Shown here piece by piece: positions 51,365 through 59,150 of a stretch of 64,000 nt of DNA. The notes below the pieces were generated by a model. That model was not told the origin of the DNA. It saw only the letters and a program-made list of their open reading frames with translations, and ran no database searches. This DNA comes from an uncultured Collinsella sp. GTDB lineage: Bacteria; Actinomycetota; Coriobacteriia; Coriobacteriales; Coriobacteriaceae. The stretch lies in the NCBI GenBank assembly GCA_900758475.1, contig CAAERQ010000002.1, positions 1 through 64,000 on the forward strand, in the 5' to 3' direction. The position numbers and the translations under genes are program-made. Each line of letters opens with the position of its first letter. Within the stretch, counting starts at the first letter, position 1.

Positions 51365-54128
51365 ACTCGGCGCTCTTGAGGGCGCCGACCATGTCGATCT
51401 TGTTGAGCGTTCGATTGGTGGCAAGGTTGACGATAAACGTAAAGGCAAAGGCCAGCAACACGGATAGCACGTAGCTCAGCGGCTCGACCTCAACATCAAA
51501 ATACAGCGACGGCATCTGCAGAATGTACGTAAAGCTCTCGGCCAGCAGGCTACCCAGCGGCACGCCCAGCGCGGCGCCAATTGCCGTGAGGATCAACGTC
51601 TCCTTGTTGACGTAGTGGTGCACCTCGCCGCGACGGAAGCCCAGCACCTTAATAGTCGCCAGCTCGCGCTCGCGCTCGGAGATATTCGTGTTGGACAGCG
51701 TAAACACCACCACAAACGATAGGCACGCTGCCATAAAGGTCACGAGCACCACGACAGAATTGATAATCGTAAAGTTCGCCTCGTAGTTCTGCCAATGTTC
51801 GGCCGTGCTCGAGATGGTGAGCCAACCGTCGCTCTTAATTTTCTTGCTAAACGCAATCTGGTCGGCCGACGAACCCTTAAACAGCACAAAGACGCCGTTG
51901 AGGCGTGCGCTTCGACCGAACGCACGCTCATAGGTACTCTGCGTCATGTAAAGCGTGTTGCCCAGATAGTTGAGCGAGATGTCGCTGACTTTGACCTTGG
52001 CAACATTGAGCGACGAATCCTGGACGTGAGCCGTATCGCCCGGCTGAATCCCCAGCACCAGTTGCGAGCTCTTGCTCAAGTACACGTCCCCGTCACGCAA
52101 GGCGAGCGGTTCTTTGGACTCATCCTCCAGGCGCACGTAGTCACCCAAGTCACCCGTGCGGTCGTCGGGAATCACAATGAGCTGTACGGTCTCGCTCTTG
52201 CCGCCAAACGTAAAAGTGACGTTGTCGGTCATGATTGGCAGCGTCGAAGTCACGGTCACGTCGGAATCCTTGGCCGCGCTGCGCTCATCCAACGCCGCGC
52301 ACGTCTGCGAAAAATCGTCGGGATTGGCGACCGCCAGCAGGTCGTAGCGCGTGACATGGCCGTACTGCTTGGGCGACAGCGCGACCGACGTATCACGAAT
52401 GCCCATGCCGCAAATCACAAGCGCCGTGCAGCCCGCGATGCCAAAGATGGTCATAAAGGCACGTTTTTTGTACCGGAACAGGTTACGCGCCGCTACCTTG
52501 TTTAAGAAGCCCATGCGGCGCCAGATAAATCCGATACGCTCGAGCAGAATGCGTGAGCCGGCACGCGGCGCCTTGGGACGCATGAGCGAAGCCGGCGTCT
52601 CGGCCATCTCGTGGCGGCAGGCGATAATCGTGGCGCCCACCACGCCCACAGCAAACAGCGCCACAGAAACGATTGAGGACACGATGTCGTACGAAAGCAG
52701 CATCTGGGGCAGTGAGTACATGTCGTCGAACACCGTAAACAGGAACAGCGGCAGGCCCACAAATCCGATGATGTTGCCGAGCACACCGCCGATCAGACAC
52801 GCCCACAGTGCGTAGTCTACGTATTTGGACAGGATACGCCCGCGTGAATAGCCGAGCGCCTTGTACAGGCCGATGAGCGTGCGCTCCTCCTCGACCATAC
52901 GCGTGGCGGTGGTAAGGCTGATGAGCACGGCGACGATAAAGAAGATGAACGGGAACACCGTGGCGATGGCCTCGATTGAAGAACTGTCGCTCTCGACGCT
53001 CGAGTAGCTTGCGATGTTACCGCGGTCCTGGATGTACCAAGTGCATTCGCCAAGATCGGAAAGCTCGGCGCGGGCATCGGCAAACTGCTGGTCGGCGACG
53101 GCACGGCGCTGGTCCAGGTCGGCTTGCGCCTGTGCACGCTCGTCGCTGCCCTCGGCCATGCGGTTGATGTTATCCTGCTCGATCCCAAAGAGCATGACGG
53201 CCTGGCGCTCGGCCGCATCCAAGCTTGCCGGCGTGTCGACCGTCAGCTCCTGAGCGCGCGCCTTCTCACGCTCCTCGCGGATCTTCTCGATATTGCCCTT
53301 GACCTCATTGATCTTTGCCGTGTAGGCATCCGAATAGGAGTTGAGGCTCTTGGCTCCCTCGACGATCACGTGGACTGCGGAATAGGAAGAAGATGTCGCG
53401 GCATCCTCGCTCACATAGAACTTATAGTCCGCAGCCGAAGCAGCGCGAAAGGCGTTGACTGTCGAGTCGGAGCTCACGTCGGTGGGATCGAGGACCTCGG
53501 CCGTAATGGTGTAATCGCCCGCGGCAAACTGGTCCTTGGCACTTTGGTTCGACGAGCTCGCGTCATTGGCGGCAAAACTCACCGTATCGCCGAGCTTTTT
53601 GCCCGAAGCCTTCAGGAACTTCGAAGTCACCGCGACCTCATCGGCGCTCTCGGGCAAATCGCCGCTCACCAGCACCGGTTGATCGATATTCTCCTTGGAG
53701 AGACTTTGCACGACCACGCGCTCGCGCGTTGTGCCCACGGCGGTATAGGCGGTCTCGGTGTAGATGCCCTCGGCCGTCTCGACGCCGTCGACCTCTTGGA
53801 TAGCCGCAAGATCGTCGCGCGTAAGGCCATAGGTCGACTGCACGTTAATGTCATAGACATTCTGCTGGTCAAAATAGGCGTCGACCGAATCGCACAAATC
53901 CTCGCAGCCCGCCTTAAGACCGCACATCACGCTCACGCCGAGCGCGGTGATCACGACGATAGACAAGAAGCGTTTGAGGCTGCCGCGAATCGTGCGGTAG
54001 ACACCGCGGCGAAACACCGTCGGCACCATGTCGTTTGAGCTTTGGGCAGTGCGGTAGGTCGCGAACTCCCGGTCGCGGCCCGCGTGCTCCGTATCGTGGT
54101 TTTGGCTGTTTTGGCGATCTTGGTCCAT
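51363..54128 (-). CDS. FtsX-type ABC permease
   Basis: This membrane protein of about 921 residues has two FtsX domains, each with a large periplasmic region. It has a first segment near residue 60, three segments around 395-520, then another MacB-like region (ARNLFRYKKRAFMTIFGIAGC, about 555) and a final set of three ending in LNKIDMVGALKSAE. A coiled coil is visible in the first large loop (EVKGNIEKIREEREKARAQ). It pairs with the ATPase at 54134 and probably exports or extracts lipoproteins, antibiotics or peptides. The start is ATG 54128 or GTG 54140 (overlapping the ATPase stop). Confidence 0.9.
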   Translation of the reverse strand: MDQDRQNSQNHDTEHAGRDREFATYRTAQSSNDMVPTVFRRGVYRTIRGSLKRFLSIVVITALGVSVMCGLKAGCEDLCDSVDAYFDQQNVYDINVQSTYGLTRDDLAAIQEVDGVETAEGIYTETAYTAVGTTRERVVVQSLSKENIDQPVLVSGDLPESADEVAVTSKFLKASGKKLGDTVSFAANDASSSNQSAKDQFAAGDYTITAEVLDPTDVSSDSTVNAFRAASAADYKFYVSEDAATSSSYSAVHVIVEGAKSLNSYSDAYTAKINEVKGNIEKIREEREKARAQELTVDTPASLDAAERQAVMLFGIEQDNINRMAEGSDERAQAQADLDQRRAVADQQFADARAELSDLGECTWYIQDRGNIASYSSVESDSSSIEAIATVFPFIFFIVAVLISLTTATRMVEEERTLIGLYKALGYSRGRILSKYVDYALWACLIGGVLGNIIGFVGLPLFLFTVFDDMYSLPQMLLSYDIVSSIVSVALFAVGVVGATIIACRHEMAETPASLMRPKAPRAGSRILLERIGFIWRRMGFLNKVAARNLFRYKKRAFMTIFGIAGCTALVICGMGIRDTSVALSPKQYGHVTRYDLLAVANPDDFSQTCAALDERSAAKDSDVTVTSTLPIMTDNVTFTFGGKSETVQLIVIPDDRTGDLGDYVRLEDESKEPLALRDGDVYLSKSSQLVLGIQPGDTAHVQDSSLNVAKVKVSDISLNYLGNTLYMTQSTYERAFGRSARLNGVFVLFKGSSADQIAFSKKIKSDGWLTISSTAEHWQNYEANFTIINSVVVLVTFMAACLSFVVVFTLSNTNISERERELATIKVLGFRRGEVHHYVNKETLILTAIGAALGVPLGSLLAESFTYILQMPSLYFDVEVEPLSYVLSVLLAFAFTFIVNLATNRTLNKIDMVGALKSAE

Positions 54129-54133
54129 GGGCG

Positions 54134-54835
54134 CTACCACTCGATCGTCTCGACCGGCACGGGATTTTGCTGGACCGTCTCGCTCTCCACGCGGCCGCTC
54201 TTAAAGCGGATCAGGCGATCGGCCATGGGCGCCAGCGCGGAGTTATGGGTGATGATAATGACCGTGATGCCCTGCTTGCGGCAGGTGTCCTGCAGCAACT
54301 GCAAAATCTGCTTGCCGGTTTTGTAGTCGAGTGCACCCGTGGGCTCGTCGCATAAAAGCAGCTTGGGGTTCTTGGCCAGCGCGCGGGCAATGGACACGCG
54401 CTGCTGCTCGCCGCCCGATAGCTGCGCGGGGAAGTTGGCGAGGCGCTCGCCCAGGCCAACCTGGCAAAGCGTTTGCTCGGCATCGAGTGAATCGGGGCAG
54501 ATTTGCGCCGCGAGCTCGACGTTTTCGAGCGCCGTCAGGTTGGGGACCAGATTGTAGAACTGGAAGACAAAGCCGACGTCGGCGCGGCGGTATTCCACGA
54601 GCTGCGCCTCGTTGGCGGAGCTCACGTCGCGCCCGTCCACCGTCACGGTGCCGGAGGTTACCGTATCCATGCCGCCCAGGATGTTGAGCGCCGTGGTCTT
54701 GCCGGCACCCGAGGCGCCCAGGATAATGGCGAGCTCACCGCGCTCAACGGTAAAGCTCGCGCCGTCGAGCGCGTGAATGCGGGCATCGCCCTCGCCGTAC
54801 GCCTTGATGACGTCTTTGAATTCGATATAAGCCAT
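54134..54835 (-). CDS. MacB-type ABC ATPase
   Basis: This 233-residue ATPase has Walker A GASGAGKTT, signature LSGGEQQRVSIARAL, Walker B LLLCDEPTGALD and switch His (IIITHNSALA). It is of the LolD/MacB class that works with FtsX-type permeases. It overlaps or abuts the following permease gene. The ribosome site is weak (GATGGG), so translation may be low. The dispersed repeat copy 6 lies just upstream. Confidence 0.94.
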   Translation of the reverse strand: MAYIEFKDVIKAYGEGDARIHALDGASFTVERGELAIILGASGAGKTTALNILGGMDTVTSGTVTVDGRDVSSANEAQLVEYRRADVGFVFQFYNLVPNLTALENVELAAQICPDSLDAEQTLCQVGLGERLANFPAQLSGGEQQRVSIARALAKNPKLLLCDEPTGALDYKTGKQILQLLQDTCRKQGITVIIITHNSALAPMADRLIRFKSGRVESETVQQNPVPVETIEW

Positions 54836-54886
54836 CGATTAATTCCCATCTGGTCGGATAACTCTTTAGTATTACCCATTTCACGC

Positions 54887-54936
54887 CGACCAAAAAGGGA
54901 CAGGTTCATTTTGGCAGGTTTTATATGGGGAAACGG
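54887..54936. repeat. Dispersed GGGACAGG-loop palindrome, copy 6
   Basis: In this copy CGACCAAAAA and TTTTGGCAGG form slightly decayed arms around GGGACAGGTTCA, followed by TTTTATATGGGGAAACGGGGAG. It is inverted relative to the other copies and lies between divergent genes, so it is not a terminator of either. Confidence 0.85.
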
Positions 54937-55035
54937 GGAGCGCAGGCAAGCGCCGGGAAGGCAGAGAAATCATCGACGGGGTCAGGCCGACCGCCAAACA
55001 CAACGCACGCATCTCTATCTGTCAGCAAAATCATT

Positions 55036-55049
55036 CGAACAGCTGTTCG
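55036..55049 (+). promoter_or_regulatory. LexA-type SOS box
   Basis: CGAACAGCTGTTCG is a perfect CGAAC-N4-GTTCG dyad, the Gram-positive/actinobacterial LexA consensus. It lies between the putative -35 and a TATGAT -10 (55054-55059), 56 bases before the GyrI-like ATG. Confidence 0.7.
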
Positions 55050-55105
55050 TTTCTATGATATGATTCCGTTATCTACGCAGGCCAATACGCAGAAAGGCGG
55101 CCAAC

Positions 55106-55744
55106 ATGGCGTTCGACTTTAAGAAGGAATGCAAGGAGCTCTACAAACCTGCAAGCAAGCCGAGTATCGTAACTGTTCCGCCTATGAGCTACGTTGCCGT
55201 TCGCGGAAAGGGCGACCCAAATACCGAAGGTGGCGAGTATCAAAACGCCCTGCCGCTGCTTTACGGCATCGCCTATACCGTCAAGATGTCGAAGAAAGGC
55301 TCAAGGAGTATCAAGGGCTATTTCGACTTTGTGGTACCGCCGCTCGAGGGTTTCTGGTGGCAAGACTCCCCGAGCGGCGACATCGATTATGTACGCAAGG
55401 ACGATTTCAACTTTATCTCGTGCATTCGCCTGCCCGATTTCGTCACCCGAGATGACTTTGACTGGGCAGTCGCGGAAGCCACGACCAAAAAGAAACTTGA
55501 CTTTTCTGCCGTCGAGCTGCTTAAAGTTGACGAGGGCCTCTGCGTTCAATGCATGCACACCGGGCCCTACGACAACGAACCGGCGACCGTAGGCGCTATG
55601 AATGAATACACGACCGAGCAGGGCTATGTCCCCGACTTCTCAGACACCCGTTTCCATCACGAAATCTATCTCTCCGATCCACGCAAATGTGCACCGGAGA
55701 AACTTAAGACTGTGGTTCGTCATCCTATCAAGCGCGCTGAATAG
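55106..55744 (+). CDS. GyrI-like small-molecule-binding protein
   Basis: This 212-residue GyrI-like (PF06445) protein has PPMSYVAVRGKGDPN and a central GFWWQDSPSG, then LCVQCMHTGPYDNEPATV, typical of the subgroup that lacks a DNA-binding domain. E. coli GyrI (SbmC) binds DNA gyrase, protects it from toxins and is induced by DNA damage. This protein is a longer relative, but a LexA-type box in its promoter suggests the same SOS control. AGAAAGG precedes the ATG. Confidence 0.88.
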   Translation: MAFDFKKECKELYKPASKPSIVTVPPMSYVAVRGKGDPNTEGGEYQNALPLLYGIAYTVKMSKKGSRSIKGYFDFVVPPLEGFWWQDSPSGDIDYVRKDDFNFISCIRLPDFVTRDDFDWAVAEATTKKKLDFSAVELLKVDEGLCVQCMHTGPYDNEPATVGAMNEYTTEQGYVPDFSDTRFHHEIYLSDPRKCAPEKLKTVVRHPIKRAE

Positions 55745-55915
55745 CGTGGAGCGTCATCTCACGCGCTAGGTTTTAAGCCAGCCAACCAGCCGCCTCCTAG
55801 GCCGTCCGGTAATTATCTTGACGCGGCCCGTCGCATCTTATAAGTTTGTTTTGCTAAAGCTGGAAAGCCTCTCAACGATGCGCAACTCCAGCTCTTTTTC
55901 TATCAAGAGGCTTAA

Positions 55916-56260
55916 ATGAAATACCGGAAGTCGCGGATATCCATCAACGAACAAATAGCACTATTGACAGAATACAGGGGTCTTAAGTGCTCTGATCAAA
56001 GCGAACTCGAGCGAGCTTTGGTCGAAGTCGGCCACTACAGACTGTCGGCCTACTGGTTTCCCTACAAAACCAAATGCAAGTCCGGGATTACCATCTTTCG
56101 CGAAGGCACAACATTCGAAACCATCATCTACACGTATGAATTTGACCGAGCCCTCCGGCAGTTAATGTTTGATGCGGTCGGCAGAATTGAGATCTACCTC
56201 AAAAGCAGAATTGCCTATCTTGCCTCTGAGGAACGCGGGCCTTTCTGTTACCCAGATGTC
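55916..56260 (+). pseudogene. Abi-family (AbiD/AbiF-like) abortive infection gene, 5' fragment
   Basis: The first 115 residues match the Abi_2 domain: ISINEQIALLTEYRGL, VEVGHYRLSAYWFPYK, YTYEFDRALRQLMFDAVGRIEIYLKSRIAYLASEERGPFCYPD. The match breaks off after PDV and the frame runs on into unrelated sequence to a stop at 56365. Full Abi_2 proteins have about 300 residues. A ribosome site (AAGAGG) precedes the ATG, so it might still be translated. It is more A/T-rich than its neighbours and was probably acquired. Confidence 0.8.
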
Positions 56261-56478
56261 GCCATAACGAGGCTCAACTCGGCATGTCCATCGCGCTTTG
56301 CGCCGCGCTGGGCTACGCAGCCGTCTTTGGCAGCGCCACCAATACGCTGCTCGCACCCATCCTGATTGGCTGCGAAGTCTTCGGTTTCGGTAATCTGCCG
56401 GCATTCTTCATCGTCTGCGTCGCGGCTTACCTGTTCAACATGGATAAGTCGATCTATGCCCTGCAGAAGCGGGCGTAG
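56260..56478 (+). pseudogene. ClC-type chloride channel, 3' fragment
   Basis: Directly after the Abi fragment, in another frame, the sequence reads NEAQLGMSIALCAALGYAAVFGSATNTLLAPILIG..NLPAFFIVCVAAYLFNMDKSIYALQK, ending at 56478. That matches the C-terminal end of bacterial voltage-gated chloride channels (about 70 of about 400 residues). The 5' part has been lost. The join looks like an illegitimate recombination point. Confidence 0.78.
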
Positions 56479-56505
56479 AAAGATGTCCAAGCAAGTGGTC
56501 TCAAC

Positions 56506-56582
56506 CGGAAACGGCATCCCACTCTAAGGCTGTATTCCGGGACACGGTTTCCGTTTGGGACGCCATTCGGAAAGCGCATCCC
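56506..56582. repeat. Triplicate CGGAAA..GCATCCC motifs
   Basis: CGGAAACGGCATCCC (56506), its complement-type GGGACACGGTTTCCG (56539-56553) and CGGAAAGCGCATCCC (56568) form two direct copies and one inverted copy within 77 bases. They lie between the ClC fragment and the end of ogt. Confidence 0.6.
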
Positions 56583-56622
56583 GTTCTTTCACGGCGTCTT
56601 GGCTATGCAAAGTGCTCGAACG

Positions 56623-57201
56623 TTATTCCTCGTACGCGCCCTCGAGCCGAAGCAGCCACTCCTTGCGGTCAAGCCCGCCGGCATATCCGTTAAGCGAGCC
56701 GTCGGCGGCAACCACGCGATGGCACGGCACAATGATCGAAATAGGATTCCGCGCGACCGCGGCCCCCACGGCACGGGGAGACACAACAGGTGCTTCGTTT
56801 CCCGGTACACGATGTCGAGCCGCAACACGCTGGGCGATCTCACCATACGTAGCGACCTCGCCACGCGGGATAGAAAGCAGCTCAAACCAAACCTCACGCT
56901 GAAACGCCGTGCCAATCATATGCAACGGCGGCGTAAACCGAGGCTCCTGCCCCGCAAAATAAGCATTCAGCCAAGCCCAAGAACGCTCAAGCACCGAAGA
57001 AGCCGCGCCATTTGCCGGACTCACCGAAGACATCCCACCGGTACCAGAAACCGCATCGGCGCCTTCAACATGTTCGGGATCTTCTTTGAGAAGCGTGGAG
57101 CCAAAGTGCTCCTGCCCCTCAAACCAAAGCCCCGTCAAACCGCGGCCATCAGCGGCAAGCAGGATTTCGCCCAAAGGCGAAGCAAACGTCGTCGTGACCA
57201 C
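56623..57201 (-). CDS. ogt: Methylated-DNA-protein cysteine methyltransferase
   Basis: This 192-residue MGMT/Ogt-type protein has SIIVPCHRVVAADGSLNGYAGGLDRKEWLL, with the accepting Cys in PCHRV. IGTAFQREVWFELLSIPRGEVATYGEIA (winged helix) precedes it, and an N-terminal domain from VTTTFASPLGEILLA. It repairs O6-alkylguanine by suicidal transfer. The region at about residues 50-70 is a Ser/Gly/Ala-rich insert. The start is GTG with AAGGAG upstream. It lies about 2 kb downstream of the SOS-box GyrI gene. Confidence 0.94.
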   Translation of the reverse strand: MVTTTFASPLGEILLAADGRGLTGLWFEGQEHFGSTLLKEDPEHVEGADAVSGTGGMSSVSPANGAASSVLERSWAWLNAYFAGQEPRFTPPLHMIGTAFQREVWFELLSIPRGEVATYGEIAQRVAARHRVPGNEAPVVSPRAVGAAVARNPISIIVPCHRVVAADGSLNGYAGGLDRKEWLLRLEGAYEE

Positions 57202-57366
57202 CAGCGGCTCCTTTCAAAACTCCGCAACATAATACCGCGAATTGTGCAGACAACCCCACAGATACGTCTGGGCGGGCTCGCAATTGCTTAAGCGAGGCTG
57301 TTTTCCCCAATCAAGCGAAGAAGACGCAGGGCTTCGACGCCAGAGAGGTACCTCTATCAGCTGAGC

Positions 57367-57538
57367 TCTAATACTTTCCCGAGAAGTGAACGAGTAAAAA
57401 CGAAGCCCCGGAGCATCCACACCTTTAGCCCAAAAAACCGCAGGATTCACGCTGTAAAACCTCAGGAAATAGCGGTCAAAATATGCCAATGCTTCGGGGG
57501 TCCAAATAAGCTCGTTCACTTCACGGGAAAGTATTAGA
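57367..57538. repeat. Nested palindrome N3 (ACCGCAGG core)
   Basis: Arms TCTAATACTTTCCC..GAAGTGAACGAG and the complement surround a two-base mismatch. An inner pair CCCCGGAGCAT/ATGCTTCGGGG has one wobble. The core AAAAAACCGCAGG-27-AGCGGTCA matches N1 and N2 but with one base changed. Total length is 172 bases. Confidence 0.85.
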
Positions 57539-57560
57539 CCCCGATTCACCCCAACCCCAA

Positions 57561-57720
57561 AGTCGCCCCAGGCAGCAGGCGCGACAGCGCCGCGGCTGCC
57601 GTCACGGCCCCGCAGTCACCCCAGGCAGCAAGCGCAACGCGCCGCAGCTGCCGGCCGCGCCCCACAGTCCCCCCAAGGCGGCAGGCGCAAAGCGCCGAGG
57701 CCGCCGCCGGGACCAGGGCC
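57561..57720. repeat. Tandem array of three ~52-bp hairpins
   Basis: Units start at 57561, 57614 and 57666 with AGTC[G/A/C]CCCC. Each forms GGCAGC..GGCGC..GCGCC..GCTGCC. Unit 3 changes both arms to GGCGGC and GCCGCC, so pairing is preserved. Confidence 0.85.
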
Positions 57721-57806
57721 CGCAACAACCACGCGCCCCCACATCAGCCCAGCGGCCCCAACCAACAACGGCCCCATCGCAGACCGCTTGCAGCAGCGTC
57801 ACCGCA

Positions 57807-57936
57807 GGCGGGGACTGGGCTTGGTTTTCAGAACACTCCGCAGACCAGTGTGGCGCCTTGTCCGCGGCTCCGAAGGAGCAGGACAAGGCGCCACACATGG
57901 TCGAGGACGTTCTGAAAACCAAGCCCGGCCCCCGCC
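57807..57936. repeat. Nested palindrome N5 after asd
   Basis: Outer arms GGCTTGGTTTTCAGAAC plus GC-rich ends (26 of 28 matching) and an inner perfect 15-base pair TGTGGCGCCTTGTCC/GGACAAGGCGCCACA, closed by GGCTCC GAA GGAGC. It begins 14 bases after the asd stop on the minus strand. Confidence 0.88.
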
Positions 57937-57950
57937 GGACAGATCCACCG

Positions 57951-58976
57951 TTACTCGCAGAGCAGCTTGGCGATCTGGACGGCGTTGGTTGCCGCGCCCT
58001 TACGGATTTGGTCGCCGCAGCACCAGAAGGTGATGCCGCGCGCAGCCTCGGGGTTCGAGATGTCGCGGCGTACGCGACCGACCCAAATCAGGTCCTGGTC
58101 GGAGGTGTCCATCGGCATGGGAAAGCGGTCGTGCGCATCCTCGGCGCTCATGTCGTCAACCAGCTTCACGCCCGGAGCGGCAGCCAGCGCGGCACGGGCC
58201 TCCTCAACCGTAATGTCACGCTCGAACTCGAGCGTAATGCTCTCGGAGTGCGAGCGCAGCACAGGCACGCGCACGCAGGTGCAGTTCACGCGCAGCTCGG
58301 GCAGGTGCATGATCTTGCGGCCCTCGTTTTGCAGCTTCATCTCCTCGGAGGTAAAGCCTTCCTCCTTGACGCCGCCAATTTGCGGAATCAGGTTGCTCGC
58401 CAGCTGGGCGGCAAATGCGCGCGGCTCGGGAATCTCCTCGCCGCGGCCCAGGGCGGCCAGTTGGGCCTCGAGCTCGGCCATACCGGGAGCGCCGGCACCC
58501 GAAGCCGCCTGATACGTCGAGACGATCATGCGCTTCACGCCGGCGAGCTGGTGCAGCGGCCACGTGGGAACCAGACCGATAATGGTCGCGCAGTTGGGGT
58601 TGGCGATAAGGCCGTGATGCCACTTGATATCGTCGGCATTGATCTCGGGCACGACCAGCGGCACCTCGGGATCCATACGGAAGGCATGGCTGTTGTCGAC
58701 CACGACGGCGCCGCGCTTGACGGCCTCGGGCAGCAGCTCCTTCGCGATATCGTCGCCGGCGGCTCCGAGCACAATGTCGCAGCCCTCAAAGGCCTCGGGG
58801 CAAGCCTCTTCGATCACGATCTGCTCGCCGCGGAACTCAACGGTCTTGCCCGCGGAGCGTGCACTTGCCAACAGCTTGAGCTTGCCAACCGGAAACTCCT
58901 GCTCGTTGAGGCACTCGAGCATCTGGGTGCCCACGGCTCCCGTCGCGCCCAAAATAGCAACCGTGTACTGTTTCAT
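57951..58976 (-). CDS. asd: Aspartate-semialdehyde dehydrogenase
   Basis: This protein has about 341 residues. It has the NADPH loop AILGATGAVGTQMLE, the active Cys in ANPNCATIIGLVPTW, substrate residues in YQAASGAGAPGM and the catalytic His region VLRSHSESITLEF. It makes aspartate semialdehyde, the branch point to lysine (and peptidoglycan DAP), threonine and methionine. The start ATG 58976 has AAAGGGGG ahead. It is cotranscribed with lysC (59151) only if the hairpin at 59112 is read through. Confidence 0.95.
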   Translation of the reverse strand: MKQYTVAILGATGAVGTQMLECLNEQEFPVGKLKLLASARSAGKTVEFRGEQIVIEEACPEAFEGCDIVLGAAGDDIAKELLPEAVKRGAVVVDNSHAFRMDPEVPLVVPEINADDIKWHHGLIANPNCATIIGLVPTWPLHQLAGVKRMIVSTYQAASGAGAPGMAELEAQLAALGRGEEIPEPRAFAAQLASNLIPQIGGVKEEGFTSEEMKLQNEGRKIMHLPELRVNCTCVRVPVLRSHSESITLEFERDITVEEARAALAAAPGVKLVDDMSAEDAHDRFPMPMDTSDQDLIWVGRVRRDISNPEAARGITFWCCGDQIRKGAATNAVQIAKLLCE

Positions 58977-59111
58977 GCTTCCCCCTTTAAAGGTTTTGGC
59001 TTTTGCCCGCACGCCGAGCAGGCTGATTATTGTTGCCAGTGTATACAAGAACGGGGCGGGCACGAAACCCGCCCCGTCGAAACGAAACCGAAACGAAACG
59101 CCCCGCCGTAG

Positions 59112-59135
59112 ATTTTTGGCACTTGTCCCAAAAAT
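59112..59135 (-). terminator. Hairpin between lysC and asd (GGGACAAG loop)
   Basis: ATTTTTGG and CCAAAAAT are perfect 8-base arms with loop GACAAGTG. Read on the minus strand the arm and loop give TTTTTGGGACAAG, again carrying a GGGACA motif. It lies 15 bases after lysC. Confidence 0.6.
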
Positions 59136-59150
59136 GCACAGGGACGGCAG

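Larger units (their letters stand above)
57202..57950. other. Hairpin island between ogt and asd
   Basis: This 749-base stretch has no gene I trust. It holds three structured blocks in a row: nested palindrome N3 (57367-57538), a tandem array of three GC-rich hairpins (57561-57720) and nested palindrome N5 (57807-57936). A 111-codon open frame on the minus strand (57214-57549) runs through N3 and is probably an artefact. Confidence 0.8.

Noticed and set aside
57214..57549. 111-codon minus-strand frame
   Set aside because: It crosses almost the whole nested palindrome N3, and I recognise no protein family in it. It could still be real, but the DNA-level symmetry explains the region better.
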